The notes: generated by a model from the letters alone, not told the origin. Counted from the first letter of the stretch, positions 18,639 to 28,388 are shown. The stretch: DNA of 64,000 nucleotides from Pseudomonas sediminis (GCF_039555755.1 NZ_CP154631.1:1-64000); one strand, 5' to 3'. Numbers and translations are program-made.

Positions 18639-19454
18639 TTAGTTACTCAGTAGGTCGCAGACGATGGCCTGCAGTTTACGGGTGAGCGGCCCGACCGACC
18701 AGTGTCGCTCTTGCAGCGCCCGTACAGGCCAGATGCCGTAAAGGCTGTTGCAGAGAAAGACTTCATCGGCATCCAGCAGTTCGTCGAAGGAAACATCGCG
18801 TAACTCGACAGACAGTCCGAGCAACTGCGCCTGCTGCAGGATCTCCGCACGCATCACGCCGGCCACGCCACAGCGCGACAAATCAGCCGTCACCAGCCCG
18901 CCGACGACGACGAGGAACAGGTTGCTGTAGACGCCCTCGATAACTCGGCCACTGCTGTCGCGCATCAGGCCTTCGGCGCACTCGGCATCCTGCCATTCGG
19001 CGCGCGCCAACACCTGTTCCAGGCGGTTGAGGTGCTTGAGCCCGGCCAGCAGTGGTTGCTCAGCCAGGCGCGTCTCGCAGGGAAACAGACGCACGCCCTG
19101 CTCGGCATGCGCGGCAGGGTACTGCGGCAACGCCGCAGACTGCAGGATGCGCAGCGGCTGACAGGGTTGCGGTGGCGCGTAGCCGCGCTGGCCCTCGCCA
19201 CGGGTGACGATGAGTTTGGCCACACCCTCGCCCAACTGCCCGGCGAACGCCAACAGCTCGCGCTCCATGAGAAGCAGATCGAGAGGAATGGACAGACGCC
19301 GACAGCCATCGGCCAGGCGCGCCATGTGCCGCGCCAGCAGCGGAATGTGCCCGCCGCGCACGGCGATGGTCTCGAACAGACCATCGCCGTAAGCCAGGCC
19401 ACGGTCGCGAACCGACGACTGCTCGCCGGGGGCGCCGTTGACCCAGCTCAGCAT
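18639..19454 (-). CDS. pabC: Aminodeoxychorismate lyase
   Basis: The 271 aa PLP fold-type IV enzyme has RDRGLAYGDGLFET near residue 17, the PLP Lys in GLKHLNRLEQVLAR near residue 140 and EGVYSNLFLV near residue 173. It releases pyruvate from 4-amino-4-deoxychorismate to give p-aminobenzoate for folate. The ATG overlaps the fabF stop by 1 nt (TGATG), so it is coupled to fabF. The adjacency to fabF is conserved in gammaproteobacteria. Confidence 0.93.
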   Translation of the reverse strand: MLSWVNGAPGEQSSVRDRGLAYGDGLFETIAVRGGHIPLLARHMARLADGCRRLSIPLDLLLMERELLAFAGQLGEGVAKLIVTRGEGQRGYAPPQPCQPLRILQSAALPQYPAAHAEQGVRLFPCETRLAEQPLLAGLKHLNRLEQVLARAEWQDAECAEGLMRDSSGRVIEGVYSNLFLVVVGGLVTADLSRCGVAGVMRAEILQQAQLLGLSVELRDVSFDELLDADEVFLCNSLYGIWPVRALQERHWSVGPLTRKLQAIVCDLLSN

Positions 19455-20698
19455 CAGCCGTTGAACCGACGGAACAGCAGCGAGCCGTTGGTGCCGCCGA
19501 AGCCGAAGGAGTTCGACAGGGCGATCTCGATCGGCCTGGCTTTGGCCTGATGCGCGACGAAGTCCAGATCGCAGCCTTCGTCCGGCTCATCCAGGTTGAT
19601 GGTCGGCGGCGCAACCTGATCGCGCAGCGCCAGCACGCTGAAGATCGCTTCCACAGCGCCTGCAGCACCCAGCAGGTGACCGGTCATGGACTTGGTCGAG
19701 CTGACCGACAGCTCGTAGGCGTGATCACCGAACACGCTTTTCACCGCGGCGACTTCAGCCTTGTCGCCCGCAGGCGTCGAGGTGCCATGCGCGTTGATGT
19801 ACTGCACCTGATCGGCATTGATACCCGCATCACGCAGGGCGGCAGCCATGCAGCGCGCTGCACCGGCGCCATCTTCGGGTGGCGAAGTCATGTGGAAGGC
19901 ATCGCCGCTCATGCCGAAGCCAATCAGCTCGGCGTAGATGGTGGCGCCACGCGCCTTGGCGTGCTCCAGCTCTTCCAGCACCAGGGCGCCGGAACCATCG
20001 GACAGCACGAAGCCATCACGGCCCTTATCCCACGGACGGCTGGCCTTGGTCGGCTCGTCGTTACGCGTCGACAGCGCACGCGCGGCACCGAAGCCGCCCA
20101 TGCCCAGGCCGCAAGCCGCCATCTCGGCACCGCCGGCAACCATCACGTCGGCTTCGCCGTAGGCAATGTTGCGCGCGGCCATACCGATACAATGCGTGCC
20201 GGTGGTGCACGCCGTGGCGATGGCATAGTTCGGCCCCTGCAGACCCAGGTGGATCGACAGGAAGCCGGAAATCATGTTGATGATCGAGCCCGGCACGAAG
20301 AACGGCGAAATACGCCGCGGTCCCTGCTCGTGCAGCGATTTGCAGTTGTTCTCGATATTGGTCAGGCCGCCGATACCGGAGCCCATGGCCACACCGATCC
20401 GCTCACGATTGGCGTCGGTGATATCCAGCCCGGAATCACGCACGGCCTGGAAGCAGGCAGCGAGACCATACTGGATGAACAGGTCGAGCTTGCGCGCCTC
20501 TTTGGCGGACAGGTATTCCTCGACGTTGAAGCCCTTGAGCGATCCGCCAAAACGGGTGGAGTAGGCGGACAGGTCCATATGCTCGATCAGACCGATGCCA
20601 CTGCGCCCGGCCAAAATGCCCTGCCAGCTGCTCGGCACATCGTTACCCAGCGGCGACAGCATGCCCATACCGGTAACCACGACGCGTCTACGCGACAC
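19454..20698 (-). CDS. fabF: FabF, beta-ketoacyl-ACP synthase II
   Basis: The 414 aa condensing enzyme has the Cys-His-His triad: Cys in [12 protein letters not shown] near residue 164, His in [11 protein letters not shown] near 304 and His in [12 protein letters not shown] near 341. It elongates acyl-ACP with malonyl-ACP. The start is GTG with GAGGAGA 6 nt upstream. A strong hairpin terminator lies between acpP and fabF, so fabF probably receives only part of the acpP transcription. Confidence 0.96.
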   Translation of the reverse strand: MSRRRVVVTGMGMLSPLGNDVPSSWQGILAGRSGIGLIEHMDLSAYSTRFGGSLKGFNVEEYLSAKEARKLDLFIQYGLAACFQAVRDSGLDITDANRERIGVAMGSGIGGLTNIENNCKSLHEQGPRRISPFFVPGSIINMISGFLSIHLGLQGPNYAIATACTTGTHCIGMAARNIAYGEADVMVAGGAEMAACGLGMGGFGAARALSTRNDEPTKASRPWDKGRDGFVLSDGSGALVLEELEHAKARGATIYAELIGFGMSGDAFHMTSPPEDGAGAARCMAAALRDAGINADQVQYINAHGTSTPAGDKAEVAAVKSVFGDHAYELSVSSTKSMTGHLLGAAGAVEAIFSVLALRDQVAPPTINLDEPDEGCDLDFVAHQAKARPIEIALSNSFGFGGTNGSLLFRRFNG

Positions 20699-20747
20699 AG
20701 CAATCTCCTCTTGTTCTACTCAGGCGCCACATGCGCCTTGCACGTAA

Positions 20748-20787
20748 AGAAAAGCCGCACGCCTGATTAGGGCAGTGCGGCTTTTCT
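20748..20787 (-). terminator. Terminator/attenuator between acpP and fabF
   Basis: AGAAAAGCCGCAC (20748-20760) and GTGCGGCTTTTCT (20775-20787) form a perfect 13-bp stem with a 14-nt loop, flanked by T-runs for the minus strand. It lies 23 nt past the acpP stop. It would end most acpP transcripts, giving the abundant carrier protein and a lower level of fabF. Confidence 0.8.
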
Positions 20788-20809
20788 CGGTCAGAAAGCT
20801 GACGGTGAC

Positions 20810-21046
20810 TTATTGCGCGTGGGCAGTCACGTAGTCGATAGCTTCCTGAACGGTGGTGATCTTCTCAGCTTGCTCGTCCGGGATCTCGGTCTCGAATTCT
20901 TCCTCGAGAGCCATCACCAGCTCAACGGTGTCAAGAGAGTCGGCACCCAGGTCTTCAACGAAGGAAGCGCTGTTGGTTACTTCCTCTTCCTTGACGCCAA
21001 GTTGCTCAGCAACGATTTTCTTGACGCGTTCTTCGATGGTGCTCAT
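20810..21046 (-). CDS. acpP: Acyl carrier protein
   Basis: The 78 aa acidic protein has the phosphopantetheine attachment motif [10 protein letters not shown], with the Ser near residue 38. It carries growing acyl chains as thioesters for fatty acid synthesis and feeds PlsX, LpxA-type and other enzymes. It lies between fabG and fabF as in most gammaproteobacteria. It has its own promoter (TTGAAA-16-TATACA) and is followed by a terminator, in line with very high expression. Confidence 0.97.
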   Translation of the reverse strand: MSTIEERVKKIVAEQLGVKEEEVTNSASFVEDLGADSLDTVELVMALEEEFETEIPDEQAEKITTVQEAIDYVTAHAQ

Positions 21047-21097
21047 ACCTTGTTTTCACTCCTATTGGACAAATCCAGGCAGCTGGTAGCGGCCAAG

Positions 21098-21125
21098 TGT
21101 ATAGAAAGGGTTTTTAGCATTTCAA
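21098..21125 (-). promoter_or_regulatory. Sigma70-type promoter of acpP
   Basis: On the minus strand, TTGAAA (21120-21125) and TATACA (21098-21103) are separated by 16 bp. The start of transcription would be near 21090, giving a leader of about 45 nt. Upstream, CTGTCTA (21164-21170) and TAGACAG (21200-21206) form an inverted repeat that could be an operator. Confidence 0.65.
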
Positions 21126-21274
21126 GCTGAATGCCGGGGAGCCCCCAGGAACACTTCAACGATCTGTCTATAAACCTGTTGCAGCTTTATAACGGATTTT
21201 AGACAGCCACTATGACAGTTTTCTGATGGCTCGCGTCACATTCGAGAGCCTCCGATCATTCGAAGGCGCCCTTT

Positions 21275-22018
21275 TTAGCTCATGTACATACCGCCGTTCA
21301 CCGGAATAGTAGCGCCAGTGACGTAGCCTGCGCCATCGGAAGCCAGGAATCCGACAACTTTGGCAATCTCTTCAGCCTGGCCCAGACGCCCCAGCGGAAT
21401 CTGAGTCAGCAGCGCGTCGCGCTGTGCTTCCGGCAGTTCGCGGGTCATGTCGGTATCGATGAAACCAGGGGCCACCGAGTTGACGGTAATGCCGCGCGAA
21501 CCGACTTCACGCGCCAGAGCGCGGCTGAAACCTTCAAGACCGGCCTTGGCGGCAGCGTAGTTGGCCTGTCCGGCATTGCCCATGGCACCCACCACGGAAC
21601 CGATGTTGATGATCCGGCCGAAGCGCGCCTTGGTCATGCCGCGCAGCACGCCCTTGGACAGGCGATAGAGGCTGTTGAGGTTGGTGTCGATGACGTCGAA
21701 CCACTCGTCGTCTTTCATGCGCAGCATCAGGTTGTCGCGGGTGATACCAGCGTTGTTGACCAGAATCGCCGGCGCACCGAACTGCTCGGCGATGGCACCC
21801 AGCACGGCCTCGACGGACTCGGCACTGGTCACGTTCAGCTCCATGCCGGCACCGCTGATGCCGTGCTCTTTCAGCGTGGCAGCGATGCGCTCGGCACCGG
21901 ATGCCGAAGTAGCAGTACCGATTACGGTAGCCCCCTGACGACCCAATTCCAGAGCGATTGCCTGACCGATGCCACGGCTGGCGCCAGTGACCAGCGCGAC
22001 CTTACCTTGCAGACTCAT
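21275..22018 (-). CDS. fabG: FabG, 3-oxoacyl-ACP reductase
   Basis: The 247 aa short-chain dehydrogenase has the NADPH loop TGASRGIGQA at residue 12, NNAG near residue 88 and the Ser-Tyr-Lys triad (GSVVGA, then QANYAAAKAG with Tyr near 154 and Lys near 158). It reduces 3-oxoacyl-ACP in fatty acid elongation. It follows fabD by 15 nt in the operon plsX-fabD-fabG, ahead of acpP. Confidence 0.96.
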   Translation of the reverse strand: MSLQGKVALVTGASRGIGQAIALELGRQGATVIGTATSASGAERIAATLKEHGISGAGMELNVTSAESVEAVLGAIAEQFGAPAILVNNAGITRDNLMLRMKDDEWFDVIDTNLNSLYRLSKGVLRGMTKARFGRIINIGSVVGAMGNAGQANYAAAKAGLEGFSRALAREVGSRGITVNSVAPGFIDTDMTRELPEAQRDALLTQIPLGRLGQAEEIAKVVGFLASDGAGYVTGATIPVNGGMYMS

Positions 22019-22033
22019 GTTCGTTCTCCTTTC

Positions 22034-22972
22034 TCAAGCCAACGCAGCACGAGCAGCGGCGAAAGCATCGGGGGTATCCAGGTTGTAAGTGTTGATGCCT
22101 TTGACGCAGCGCTTGTTCAGGCCGCTCAGCACCTTGCCCGGGCCGCACTCGACCAGCTCGGTAACGCCCTGCTCGGACAAACGCACCATGGACTCGACCC
22201 AGCGTACCGGGCTGTATAGCTGCGCCAACAGGTCGGCTTTCAGCGTGGCCAGATCGGACACCACGGCTGCACTGACGTTCTGTACCAGCGGGATCTGCGG
22301 CGCCTGCCAGCTCAGCGCTTCCACCGACTCGGCGAAACGCTCGGCGGCCGGCTTCATCAGCGCGCAATGCGACGGCACGCTGACCGGCAGCGCCATAGCG
22401 CGCTTGGCGCCACGGGCCTTGCACGCCTCGATGGCGCGCTCGACGGCAGCAGCGCTACCGGCGATCACCACCTGGCCAGGTGCGTTGAAGTTCACTGCAC
22501 TGACCACATCACCCTGCGCAGCTTCGGCGCAGGCAGCGAGTACGTCGGCATCTTCCAGACCGAGGATGGCGGCCATACCGCCTTGCCCGGCTGGAACGGC
22601 CTGCTGCATCAATTGACCACGGCGCTCCACCAGCTTCACGGCATCGGCAAAGGCGATGCTGCCAGCGGCGACCAGCGCGGAATATTCACCCAGGCTGTGA
22701 CCGGCGACGAACGCCGGCTTGGCGCCGTTTTCGGCGTGCCAAAGGCGCCACAGGGCGACGGAGGCAGTGAGAATGGCCGGCTGAGTCTTGTCGGTCTGGT
22801 TCAGTTGCTCTTCCGGGCCTTGCTGGGTCAGCGCCCAGAGGTCGTAGCCGAGCGCTTCAGAGGCTTCACCGAAGGTATCGAGCACCAGCTTCTGCTGGGT
22901 ACCGTGGTCGGCAAGCATGGCCAGGGCTTGCGAGCCTTGACCGGGAAAGACGAATGCGAGGGATGCAGACAT
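22034..22972 (-). CDS. fabD: FabD, malonyl-CoA:ACP transacylase
   Basis: The 312 aa acyltransferase opens with AFVFPGQGSQ, has the nucleophile Ser in the GHSLGEYSAL motif near residue 92 and the catalytic His in VPSHCALM near residue 200. It loads malonyl groups onto ACP. A gap of 126 nt separates it from plsX; I see no clear terminator in it. Confidence 0.96.
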   Translation of the reverse strand: MSASLAFVFPGQGSQALAMLADHGTQQKLVLDTFGEASEALGYDLWALTQQGPEEQLNQTDKTQPAILTASVALWRLWHAENGAKPAFVAGHSLGEYSALVAAGSIAFADAVKLVERRGQLMQQAVPAGQGGMAAILGLEDADVLAACAEAAQGDVVSAVNFNAPGQVVIAGSAAAVERAIEACKARGAKRAMALPVSVPSHCALMKPAAERFAESVEALSWQAPQIPLVQNVSAAVVSDLATLKADLLAQLYSPVRWVESMVRLSEQGVTELVECGPGKVLSGLNKRCVKGINTYNLDTPDAFAAARAALA

Positions 22973-23098
22973 GAATAAGTCCCTTGAGTCGAAAAACCAA
23001 CGCCAGGCGAGCCTGGCTCAGCAAACTGACAGTTGGATGACAGGCTACGCGCGGCAGTCACATTCCGCTGCAGCTCATACCCTGAAAACGTGACGAGT

Positions 23099-24109
23099 CT
23101 ACAGCAACAAGTCTTCGAGGCGACCATGCAGTCGCTGCGGCAAATTTTCCTGCACCTCGCGCAACGCACAACGAATGGCGCTCTGGAAACTCTCCTGCCC
23201 CGCCGCACCATGGCTCTTGACCACGATGCCCTGCAGCCCGAGGAAACTCGCACCATTGTGCTTGGCGGGCGCCAGGTCGGCCTTGAGGCGACGCAGCAGC
23301 GGCATCGCAAGAGCACCGATGGCCTGCGCGAACAACCCCTCACTGAACAGCGTCTCGACCCGCCCGGTGATCATCTTGGCCAGGCCTTCGCTGGACTTGA
23401 GCAGGATATTGCCAACGAAGCCGTCGCACACCACGACATCGGCTTCGCCGCGGTACATGCCGTCGCCCTCGATGTAGCCAATGAAGTTCAAACCAGGCGC
23501 CTGCTGCAGCATATTGGCCGCCAGCTTGACCTGCTGATTGCCCTTGATGTCTTCGGTACCGACATTGAGCAAGGCGATCCGCGGCCGAGGGACGCCCAGC
23601 GTCTCGGCAGCCACGGCGCCCATGATGGCGAACTGATAGAGGTGCTCGGCACTGCAATCGACGTTGGCGCCCAGATCCAGCAGGTAGCAATGACCGCGCT
23701 CGGTAGGAATCGGGCTGACCATGGCCGGCCGGTCGATGCCCGGTAGCGTCTTCAGCACATAACGCGACAGCGCCATCAGCGCACCGGTGTTGCCCGCGCT
23801 GACGCAGGCATACGCCTGACGCTGACGCACCAATTCCAGTGCCACGCGCATCGAGGCATCCGGCTTGCCGCGCAGGGCCTGAGCTGGACGCTCGTCCATG
23901 GCAATCACTTCACTGGCGTGATGAACCTGCAGGCGCGAGCGATCGACGCCAGACTGGCGAGCGAGCTGTTCTTCGATAAGAGGAGCTTGACCGACAAGGG
24001 TCAGGTGCAGCGAGGGGAATTCGGCCAGCGCAGAAATGCAGGCCGGAACAATGCAGTGGGGACCGAAGTCCCCACCCATTGCATCAATCGCGATGATCGA
24101 GGCGGACAA
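23099..24109 (-). CDS. plsX: PlsX, acyl-ACP:phosphate acyltransferase
   Basis: The 336 aa protein opens with the family signature [14 protein letters not shown] and has the [12 protein letters not shown] and [15 protein letters not shown] blocks. It makes acyl-phosphate from acyl-ACP for PlsY in phospholipid synthesis. The start is a rare TTG at 24109, 3 nt after the rpmF stop; no downstream ATG keeps the conserved N-terminus. The rpmF-plsX-fabD-fabG order is conserved. Confidence 0.93.
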   Translation of the reverse strand: MSASIIAIDAMGGDFGPHCIVPACISALAEFPSLHLTLVGQAPLIEEQLARQSGVDRSRLQVHHASEVIAMDERPAQALRGKPDASMRVALELVRQRQAYACVSAGNTGALMALSRYVLKTLPGIDRPAMVSPIPTERGHCYLLDLGANVDCSAEHLYQFAIMGAVAAETLGVPRPRIALLNVGTEDIKGNQQVKLAANMLQQAPGLNFIGYIEGDGMYRGEADVVVCDGFVGNILLKSSEGLAKMITGRVETLFSEGLFAQAIGALAMPLLRRLKADLAPAKHNGASFLGLQGIVVKSHGAAGQESFQSAIRCALREVQENLPQRLHGRLEDLLL

Positions 24110-24112
24110 GGA

Positions 24113-24295
24113 TTACTCGTCAGCGCCCTTGTCGATCACTTTGCGACCGCGATACACGCCTTCCGGAGAAACGTGGTGGCGCAGGTGAACTTCACCGGTG
24201 CTCTTCTCTACGGACAGGGCGCTGGCCTCGAGGGCGTCGTGCGAACGACGCATGTCGCGGGCGGAACGGGATTTTTTGTTCTGCTGAACAGCCAT
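24113..24295 (-). CDS. rpmF: Ribosomal protein L32
   Basis: The 60 aa basic protein [20 protein letters not shown] is L32 of the large ribosomal subunit. It lacks the four zinc-binding cysteines found in many bacteria (the C-minus form). It sits between yceD and plsX, an order that ties ribosome and lipid synthesis in many bacteria. Confidence 0.97.
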   Translation of the reverse strand: MAVQQNKKSRSARDMRRSHDALEASALSVEKSTGEVHLRHHVSPEGVYRGRKVIDKGADE

Positions 24296-24308
24296 AACTC
24301 ATTAACTC

Positions 24309-24836
24309 CTAAACGTTTGGGTCACGCTTTAACTGCGCCAATACACTGAACGGGTTGGACCGCGATACCTCGTCCTCGCCTGCCTCGGGCTCATCGAGAC
24401 CGTCCGGCTGCTGGCAATCACCTGGGGCATGAGCAGGAACGATTGGCAGGGCGAGAAGTAATTCTTCCTCGACCAGACCAAGAAGCTCCAGCGGCTCTTC
24501 GCCCACTTCCAGTATGTCGTAGCCCTTGGGCAAGGACTGAGTGTTCGCTCCAACCCGAACCACGGCGTATTCACATTCGCTGCGGATGGGTAGCGCGACC
24601 AGCTCCAGACAACGCTGGCAGACCATTTTGACCTCAACCTCGAGCTCACTGCGGATAACCACAGTTTTCTGCTCGTCACGGGCGAAATGAAACTTCGCCT
24701 GCACCGTACCAGCCGTATCGGCAAGCGGGTCGCAGAGACGCGGCAGGCTGGCCAGTTCGAGCTGCCCTTCAAGGGTAGCTTCGCGGTCGGCGAGCTTGCG
24801 CGGATCAACGTGAGGTGGAATCGGCCCATTCAACAT
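24309..24836 (-). CDS. yceD: YceD/DUF177 family protein (23S rRNA accumulation)
   Basis: The 175 aa acidic protein has the DUF177 CxxC (MVCQRCLE, near residue 73) and the C-terminal EVSRSNPFSVLAQLK block. YceD homologues are needed for normal 23S rRNA levels, and the gene is nearly always upstream of rpmF, 13 nt away here. The molecular function is not settled. It is divergent from maf. Confidence 0.9.
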   Translation of the reverse strand: MLNGPIPPHVDPRKLADREATLEGQLELASLPRLCDPLADTAGTVQAKFHFARDEQKTVVIRSELEVEVKMVCQRCLELVALPIRSECEYAVVRVGANTQSLPKGYDILEVGEEPLELLGLVEEELLLALPIVPAHAPGDCQQPDGLDEPEAGEDEVSRSNPFSVLAQLKRDPNV

Positions 24837-24946
24837 AGGCGCAGCATTCTAGGGATGCACCCTTCCGCTGTCAAAGGAAATTCGGCCTGTTTTCGAGCCG
24901 CAGCGGTCAGTAGAATTTCCCACCCACACGTATAAAGGAAGAGAAC

Positions 24947-25528
24947 ATGCCCGCACTGCTGCTCGCCTCAAGCTCACCGTATCGCCGCGAGCTGCTCGAA
25001 CGCCTGCAACTGCCCTTTACCTGGCAGTCACCCAGCATCGATGAAAGCCGCCGCGAGGGCGAAGCCGCCATCGACCTGGCCAAACGCCTGGCTGAAGAAA
25101 AGGCCCGCACCCTCGCCGCCAACCACCCGGACCACCTGATCATCGGCTCGGACCAGGTCGCCGCACTCAGCGACGGACGGATACTCGGCAAACCCCACGA
25201 TCTGCCGAGAGCCCAGCAACAGTTGCGCGCCGCCAGCGGCAGCAGCGTCACCTTTCTGACCGGACTGGCACTGCTCAATTCGAGCACCGGCAAATGCCAG
25301 GTCGAATGCGTACCCTTCACCGTGCATTTTCGCCCACTGAGCGACGAGCAGATCCTGCGCTACCTGCAACGCGAGCAGCCATTCGATTGCGCCGGTAGCT
25401 TCAAGTCCGAAGGTCTGGGCATCAGCCTGTTTCGCAGCACCGATGGCGAAGACGCCACTAGCCTGGTCGGCCTGCCACTGATTCGCCTGGTGGACATGCT
25501 GCTGAACGAAGGCGTCGAGATTCCTTGA
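24947..25528 (+). CDS. Maf/YceF-type nucleotide pyrophosphatase
   Basis: The 193 aa protein has the N-terminal LLASSSPYRRELLERL motif, IGSDQVAAL near residue 66 (catalytic Asp) and the GSFKSEGLG block. The YceF branch hydrolyses modified nucleotides such as 7-methyl-GTP, and the location next to yceD-rpmF supports that branch. AAGGAAGAG precedes the ATG. The 3' end runs directly into a 143-bp palindromic repeat. Confidence 0.9.
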   Translation: MPALLLASSSPYRRELLERLQLPFTWQSPSIDESRREGEAAIDLAKRLAEEKARTLAANHPDHLIIGSDQVAALSDGRILGKPHDLPRAQQQLRAASGSSVTFLTGLALLNSSTGKCQVECVPFTVHFRPLSDEQILRYLQREQPFDCAGSFKSEGLGISLFRSTDGEDATSLVGLPLIRLVDMLLNEGVEIP

Positions 25529-25670
25529 GAGGGTGCCTACAAAATGGCTGCACTTGGCAATACTGCGTTGAAAACGATCTCGAAATGCTCATTTACAGCA
25601 CGTAAACTCCGCTTTCTCGATCGTTTTCGCCTTGTCTTGCCTTCGCTCGCCTATCTTGTAAACACCCTCT
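25528..25670. repeat. 143-bp imperfect palindromic element between maf and sppA
   Basis: Terminal inverted repeats AGAGGGTG (25528-25535) and CACCCTCT (25663-25670) extend with TACAA/TTGTA (25538-25542/25656-25660). Inside are AAAACGATC/GATCGTTTT (25571-25579/25619-25627) and a central TTTAC/GTAAA (25592-25596/25602-25606). The nested symmetry would fold as one long hairpin. The layout is like a small non-autonomous mobile repeat. The left end overlaps the last base of the maf stop codon. Confidence 0.65.
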
Positions 25671-25683
25671 GAGCCATCAATGA

Positions 25684-25711
25684 AGAAGGCCCGCTAAGCG
25701 GGCCTTCTTTT
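25684..25711. terminator. Bidirectional intrinsic terminator between maf and sppA
   Basis: AGAAGGCCCGC (25684-25694), loop TAA, and GCGGGCCTTCT (25698-25708), followed by Ts on the plus strand. It sits between two convergent genes and can end both transcripts. Confidence 0.8.
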
Positions 25712-25716
25712 ATATA

Positions 25717-26694
25717 TCAGCGCAGCGTCGGCCCCTGAAAGCCCATCCACAGCGCAATGCGATCCGCCACACTGGTACCCAGGCGCTTGGCGAAGCGATC
25801 AAATGGGGTATCACGCTGAGTGAAGTCGACCATCTCTTTCTGACCAATCACCTCACGCGCCACATAGCTGGCACTACCCAGCGCATCGACCAAGCCCAGC
25901 TGCAGCGCTTGCTCGCCGGACCAGACCAACCCCGAGAACAATTCGGGATGCTCGTCAGCCTTGAGGCGATCACCACGCCCCCGCTTCACGCTGTCGATGA
26001 ACTGACGATGAGTGGTGTCCAGCACGGTTTTCCAGAAGCGGGTTTCCTCTTCCTTCTGCGGCTGGAACGGATCGAGGAATGCCTTGTGCTCACCCGAGGT
26101 GTAAACGCGACGCTCGACACCAAGCTTTTCCATGGTTTCAACAAACCCGAAACTGGCCGCTGTAACACCGATGGAGCCGACCAGACTGGCCTTGTCGGCA
26201 TAGATCGCATCGGCCGCGCTGGCGATGTAATAGGCGCCAGATGCACCCAGATCACTGATCACGGCGTAGACCCTGGTCTGCGGATACTCGCCACGCAAGC
26301 GACGAATCTCGTCATAGATGTAGCCGGACTGCACCGGACTACCGCCCGGGCTGTTGATACGCAGGATCACGCCCTTGGTATTGGTATCTTCGAAGGCGGC
26401 ACGCAGACTGCCCACCACCTTATCGGCACTAGCTTCCTCTCGATCAGCGATCATGCCGCGAATTTCGATCAGCGCCGTATGCGCCTCGGTGGTCGAGGCT
26501 TTTTTCAGATCGAGCACTGGCAATACCAGCGCCAACGCACCGAACAGGTAGATAAAGGTCAGCAGCTTGAAAAAAATACCCCAGCGACGCGAACGACGCT
26601 GCTCCTGAACACTGGACAGCAGTGCCTTTTCCAGCAACTTCCAGCTCTTGGCATCCTCGCCTGACGAAGACGATGACTTCCACTCATCCGACAT
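25717..26694 (-). CDS. sppA: SppA-type signal peptide peptidase (S49)
   Basis: The 325 aa protein has one transmembrane segment near residues 42-62 and an S49 protease domain. The nucleophile Ser is in DLGASGAYYIASAAD (near residue 151) and the general-base Lys in SGEHKAFLDPF (near residue 203), the dyad of short SppA enzymes. It digests leftover signal peptides in the membrane. I start at the ATG at 26694, with AGAGGTGA about 7 nt upstream; a GTG two codons earlier is too close to that site. It overlaps the upstream HAD gene by 11 nt. Confidence 0.92.
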   Translation of the reverse strand: MSDEWKSSSSSGEDAKSWKLLEKALLSSVQEQRRSRRWGIFFKLLTFIYLFGALALVLPVLDLKKASTTEAHTALIEIRGMIADREEASADKVVGSLRAAFEDTNTKGVILRINSPGGSPVQSGYIYDEIRRLRGEYPQTRVYAVISDLGASGAYYIASAADAIYADKASLVGSIGVTAASFGFVETMEKLGVERRVYTSGEHKAFLDPFQPQKEEETRFWKTVLDTTHRQFIDSVKRGRGDRLKADEHPELFSGLVWSGEQALQLGLVDALGSASYVAREVIGQKEMVDFTQRDTPFDRFAKRLGTSVADRIALWMGFQGPTLR

Positions 26695-27379
26695 ATTCAC
26701 TCACCTCTGCTGAACGCTGCGCACGACCGACTTCCAGCCACTCACGCAGCTCATTGAATTCGTTGATAGCCAAACGCGGCGAGCACTCGCGCAACACCGA
26801 CAGCGGCTGCGCACCGAAACCCACCGCCACGGCATCCATCCCGGCATTGCGCGCCATCAGCAGGTCAAAGGTCGAATCCCCGACCATCAGCGCCTGCTCG
26901 GGTTGCACCCGGCAATGCGCGAGAATCTCGTGCAGCATCAGCGGATCCGGCTTGCTTGCCGTCTCGTCAGCGCAACGGGTGATATCGAAGTAATCCAGCC
27001 AACCCTTGTCAGCCAGCACCCTATGCAACCCCCTGCGCCCCTTGCCGGTCGCCACAGCCAGTTGATACCCCTGATCACGAAAGACTTCGAGCGACTCGCG
27101 CACACCCTCGAACAACGGTGACGGCTCGGTCTCCAGCGCCAGATACTGCTCACTATAGGCGCGCCGGATGGTTTCGATTCGCAGCGACTCATCGAGTTCC
27201 GGGTACAGCGTGCGAATCGCTACCCCCAGCTCCAGCCCAATGATCCCGCGCACTGCGACATCAGTGCAGCGCGGCACGCCCGCCACATCGGCCGCGCGAT
27301 GCATGGCCTCGACGATACGGCCGATGGAATCCACCAGCGTGCCATCCCAATCGAAGATCAGCAGCTGATAATCAGGCAC
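26684..27379 (-). CDS. HAD-superfamily hydrolase (phosphoglycolate phosphatase-like)
   Basis: The 231 aa protein has the HAD motifs: DWDGTLVDS (nucleophile Asp near residue 10), ATGKG (motif II Thr near 110), Lys in SKPDP (motif III near 143) and GDSTFD (motif IV near 167). It resembles the Gph/PGP subfamily; the real phosphorylated substrate is unknown. The start is GTG, with 8 nt overlap with the rluC stop. It sits in the rluC-HAD-sppA unit. Confidence 0.88.
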   Translation of the reverse strand: MPDYQLLIFDWDGTLVDSIGRIVEAMHRAADVAGVPRCTDVAVRGIIGLELGVAIRTLYPELDESLRIETIRRAYSEQYLALETEPSPLFEGVRESLEVFRDQGYQLAVATGKGRRGLHRVLADKGWLDYFDITRCADETASKPDPLMLHEILAHCRVQPEQALMVGDSTFDLLMARNAGMDAVAVGFGAQPLSVLRECSPRLAINEFNELREWLEVGRAQRSAEVSEYVG

Positions 27380-28325
27380 TCAGGCGCTCCAGGGTCTTGC
27401 CCCACATCTCGTCCACCGGCGCCTCGAGCTTCAGCACGCCACCATCAGGCAGCGGCACGTGCAACTCATAGGCATGCAGGAACAGGCGTTTGCCGCCCAG
27501 CTCGCGAATCTCGCGAGAGAAGTCGTCATCGCCGTATTTGCTGTCACCGGCAATACCATGGCCTGCATATTGCGCGTGCACACGAATCTGGTGGGTACGA
27601 CCAGTGATCGGCCTGGCCTCGACCAGCGTGGCGAACTCGCCAAAACGGCGCAGCACACGAAATACCGTGAGCGCCTCCTTGCCCTCGGGATTCACCTCGA
27701 CCATACGCTCGCCGGAGCGCAGATTGCTTTTCAGCAGCGGCGCAGCGATCTGCTTCTTGGCAGTCGCCCAATGGCCGCGCACCAACGCCATATAGCGCTT
27801 GTCCACGCCATCGCCGCGCAGCGCTTCGTGCAGATGGCGCAGCATGCTGCGCTTCTTGGCAATCATCAGCAGGCCGGACGTATCGCGATCGAGACGGTGC
27901 ACCAGCTCCAGATCCTTGGCATCAGGACGCAACTGGCGAAACGCCTCGATCACTCCGTAATTCAAACCGCTGCCACCATGCACGGCGATACCGGCCGGCT
28001 TGTTCAGCACGATCAGCACCTTGTCCTCATAAACGATGGCGGCTTCGAGGCGCTGCAGCAGTCCCTGCGCCAGCGGCTCGGGCTCATCACGCTCAGCCAG
28101 ACGCAGCGGCGGCACACGAACGACATCGCCAGCCTGGAGTTTGTATTCGGGCTTGATCCGACCCTTGTTAACCCGCACCTCACCCTTGCGCAAGATGCGG
28201 TAAATCAGGGTCTTGGGCACGCCCTTGAGCTGTGTCCTGAGGAAGTTGTCGATGCGTTGGCCGGCGAGTTCCGGTGCAACCTCGATCAGCTGAACGCCGG
28301 AGGTTGGAGAGGCAGGAGTAGTCAT
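27372..28325 (-). CDS. rluC: RluC, 23S rRNA pseudouridine synthase
   Basis: The 317 aa protein has an N-terminal S4 RNA-binding domain ([20 protein letters not shown]) and a RluA-type catalytic domain with the Asp in [11 protein letters not shown] near residue 143. RluC makes pseudouridines at 955, 2504 and 2580 in E. coli 23S rRNA. I start at the ATG at 28325, giving the family's short acidic-free lead; upstream codons run into the rne promoter region. No good ribosome binding site is visible. It is divergent from rne. Confidence 0.9.
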   Translation of the reverse strand: MTTPASPTSGVQLIEVAPELAGQRIDNFLRTQLKGVPKTLIYRILRKGEVRVNKGRIKPEYKLQAGDVVRVPPLRLAERDEPEPLAQGLLQRLEAAIVYEDKVLIVLNKPAGIAVHGGSGLNYGVIEAFRQLRPDAKDLELVHRLDRDTSGLLMIAKKRSMLRHLHEALRGDGVDKRYMALVRGHWATAKKQIAAPLLKSNLRSGERMVEVNPEGKEALTVFRVLRRFGEFATLVEARPITGRTHQIRVHAQYAGHGIAGDSKYGDDDFSREIRELGGKRLFLHAYELHVPLPDGGVLKLEAPVDEMWGKTLERLSA

Positions 28326-28353
28326 CGCGCAATCATAACAATTTTTTATGGAA

Positions 28354-28382
28354 TTGAAGCACTTAATCATTGCTGCTATAGT
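28354..28382 (+). promoter_or_regulatory. Sigma70 promoter of rne
   Basis: TTGAAG (28354-28359) and TATAGT (28377-28382) are 17 bp apart, close to consensus. Transcription would start near 28389 and give a leader of about 515 nt before the rne ATG. Confidence 0.75.
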
Positions 28383-28388
28383 CGCGAA

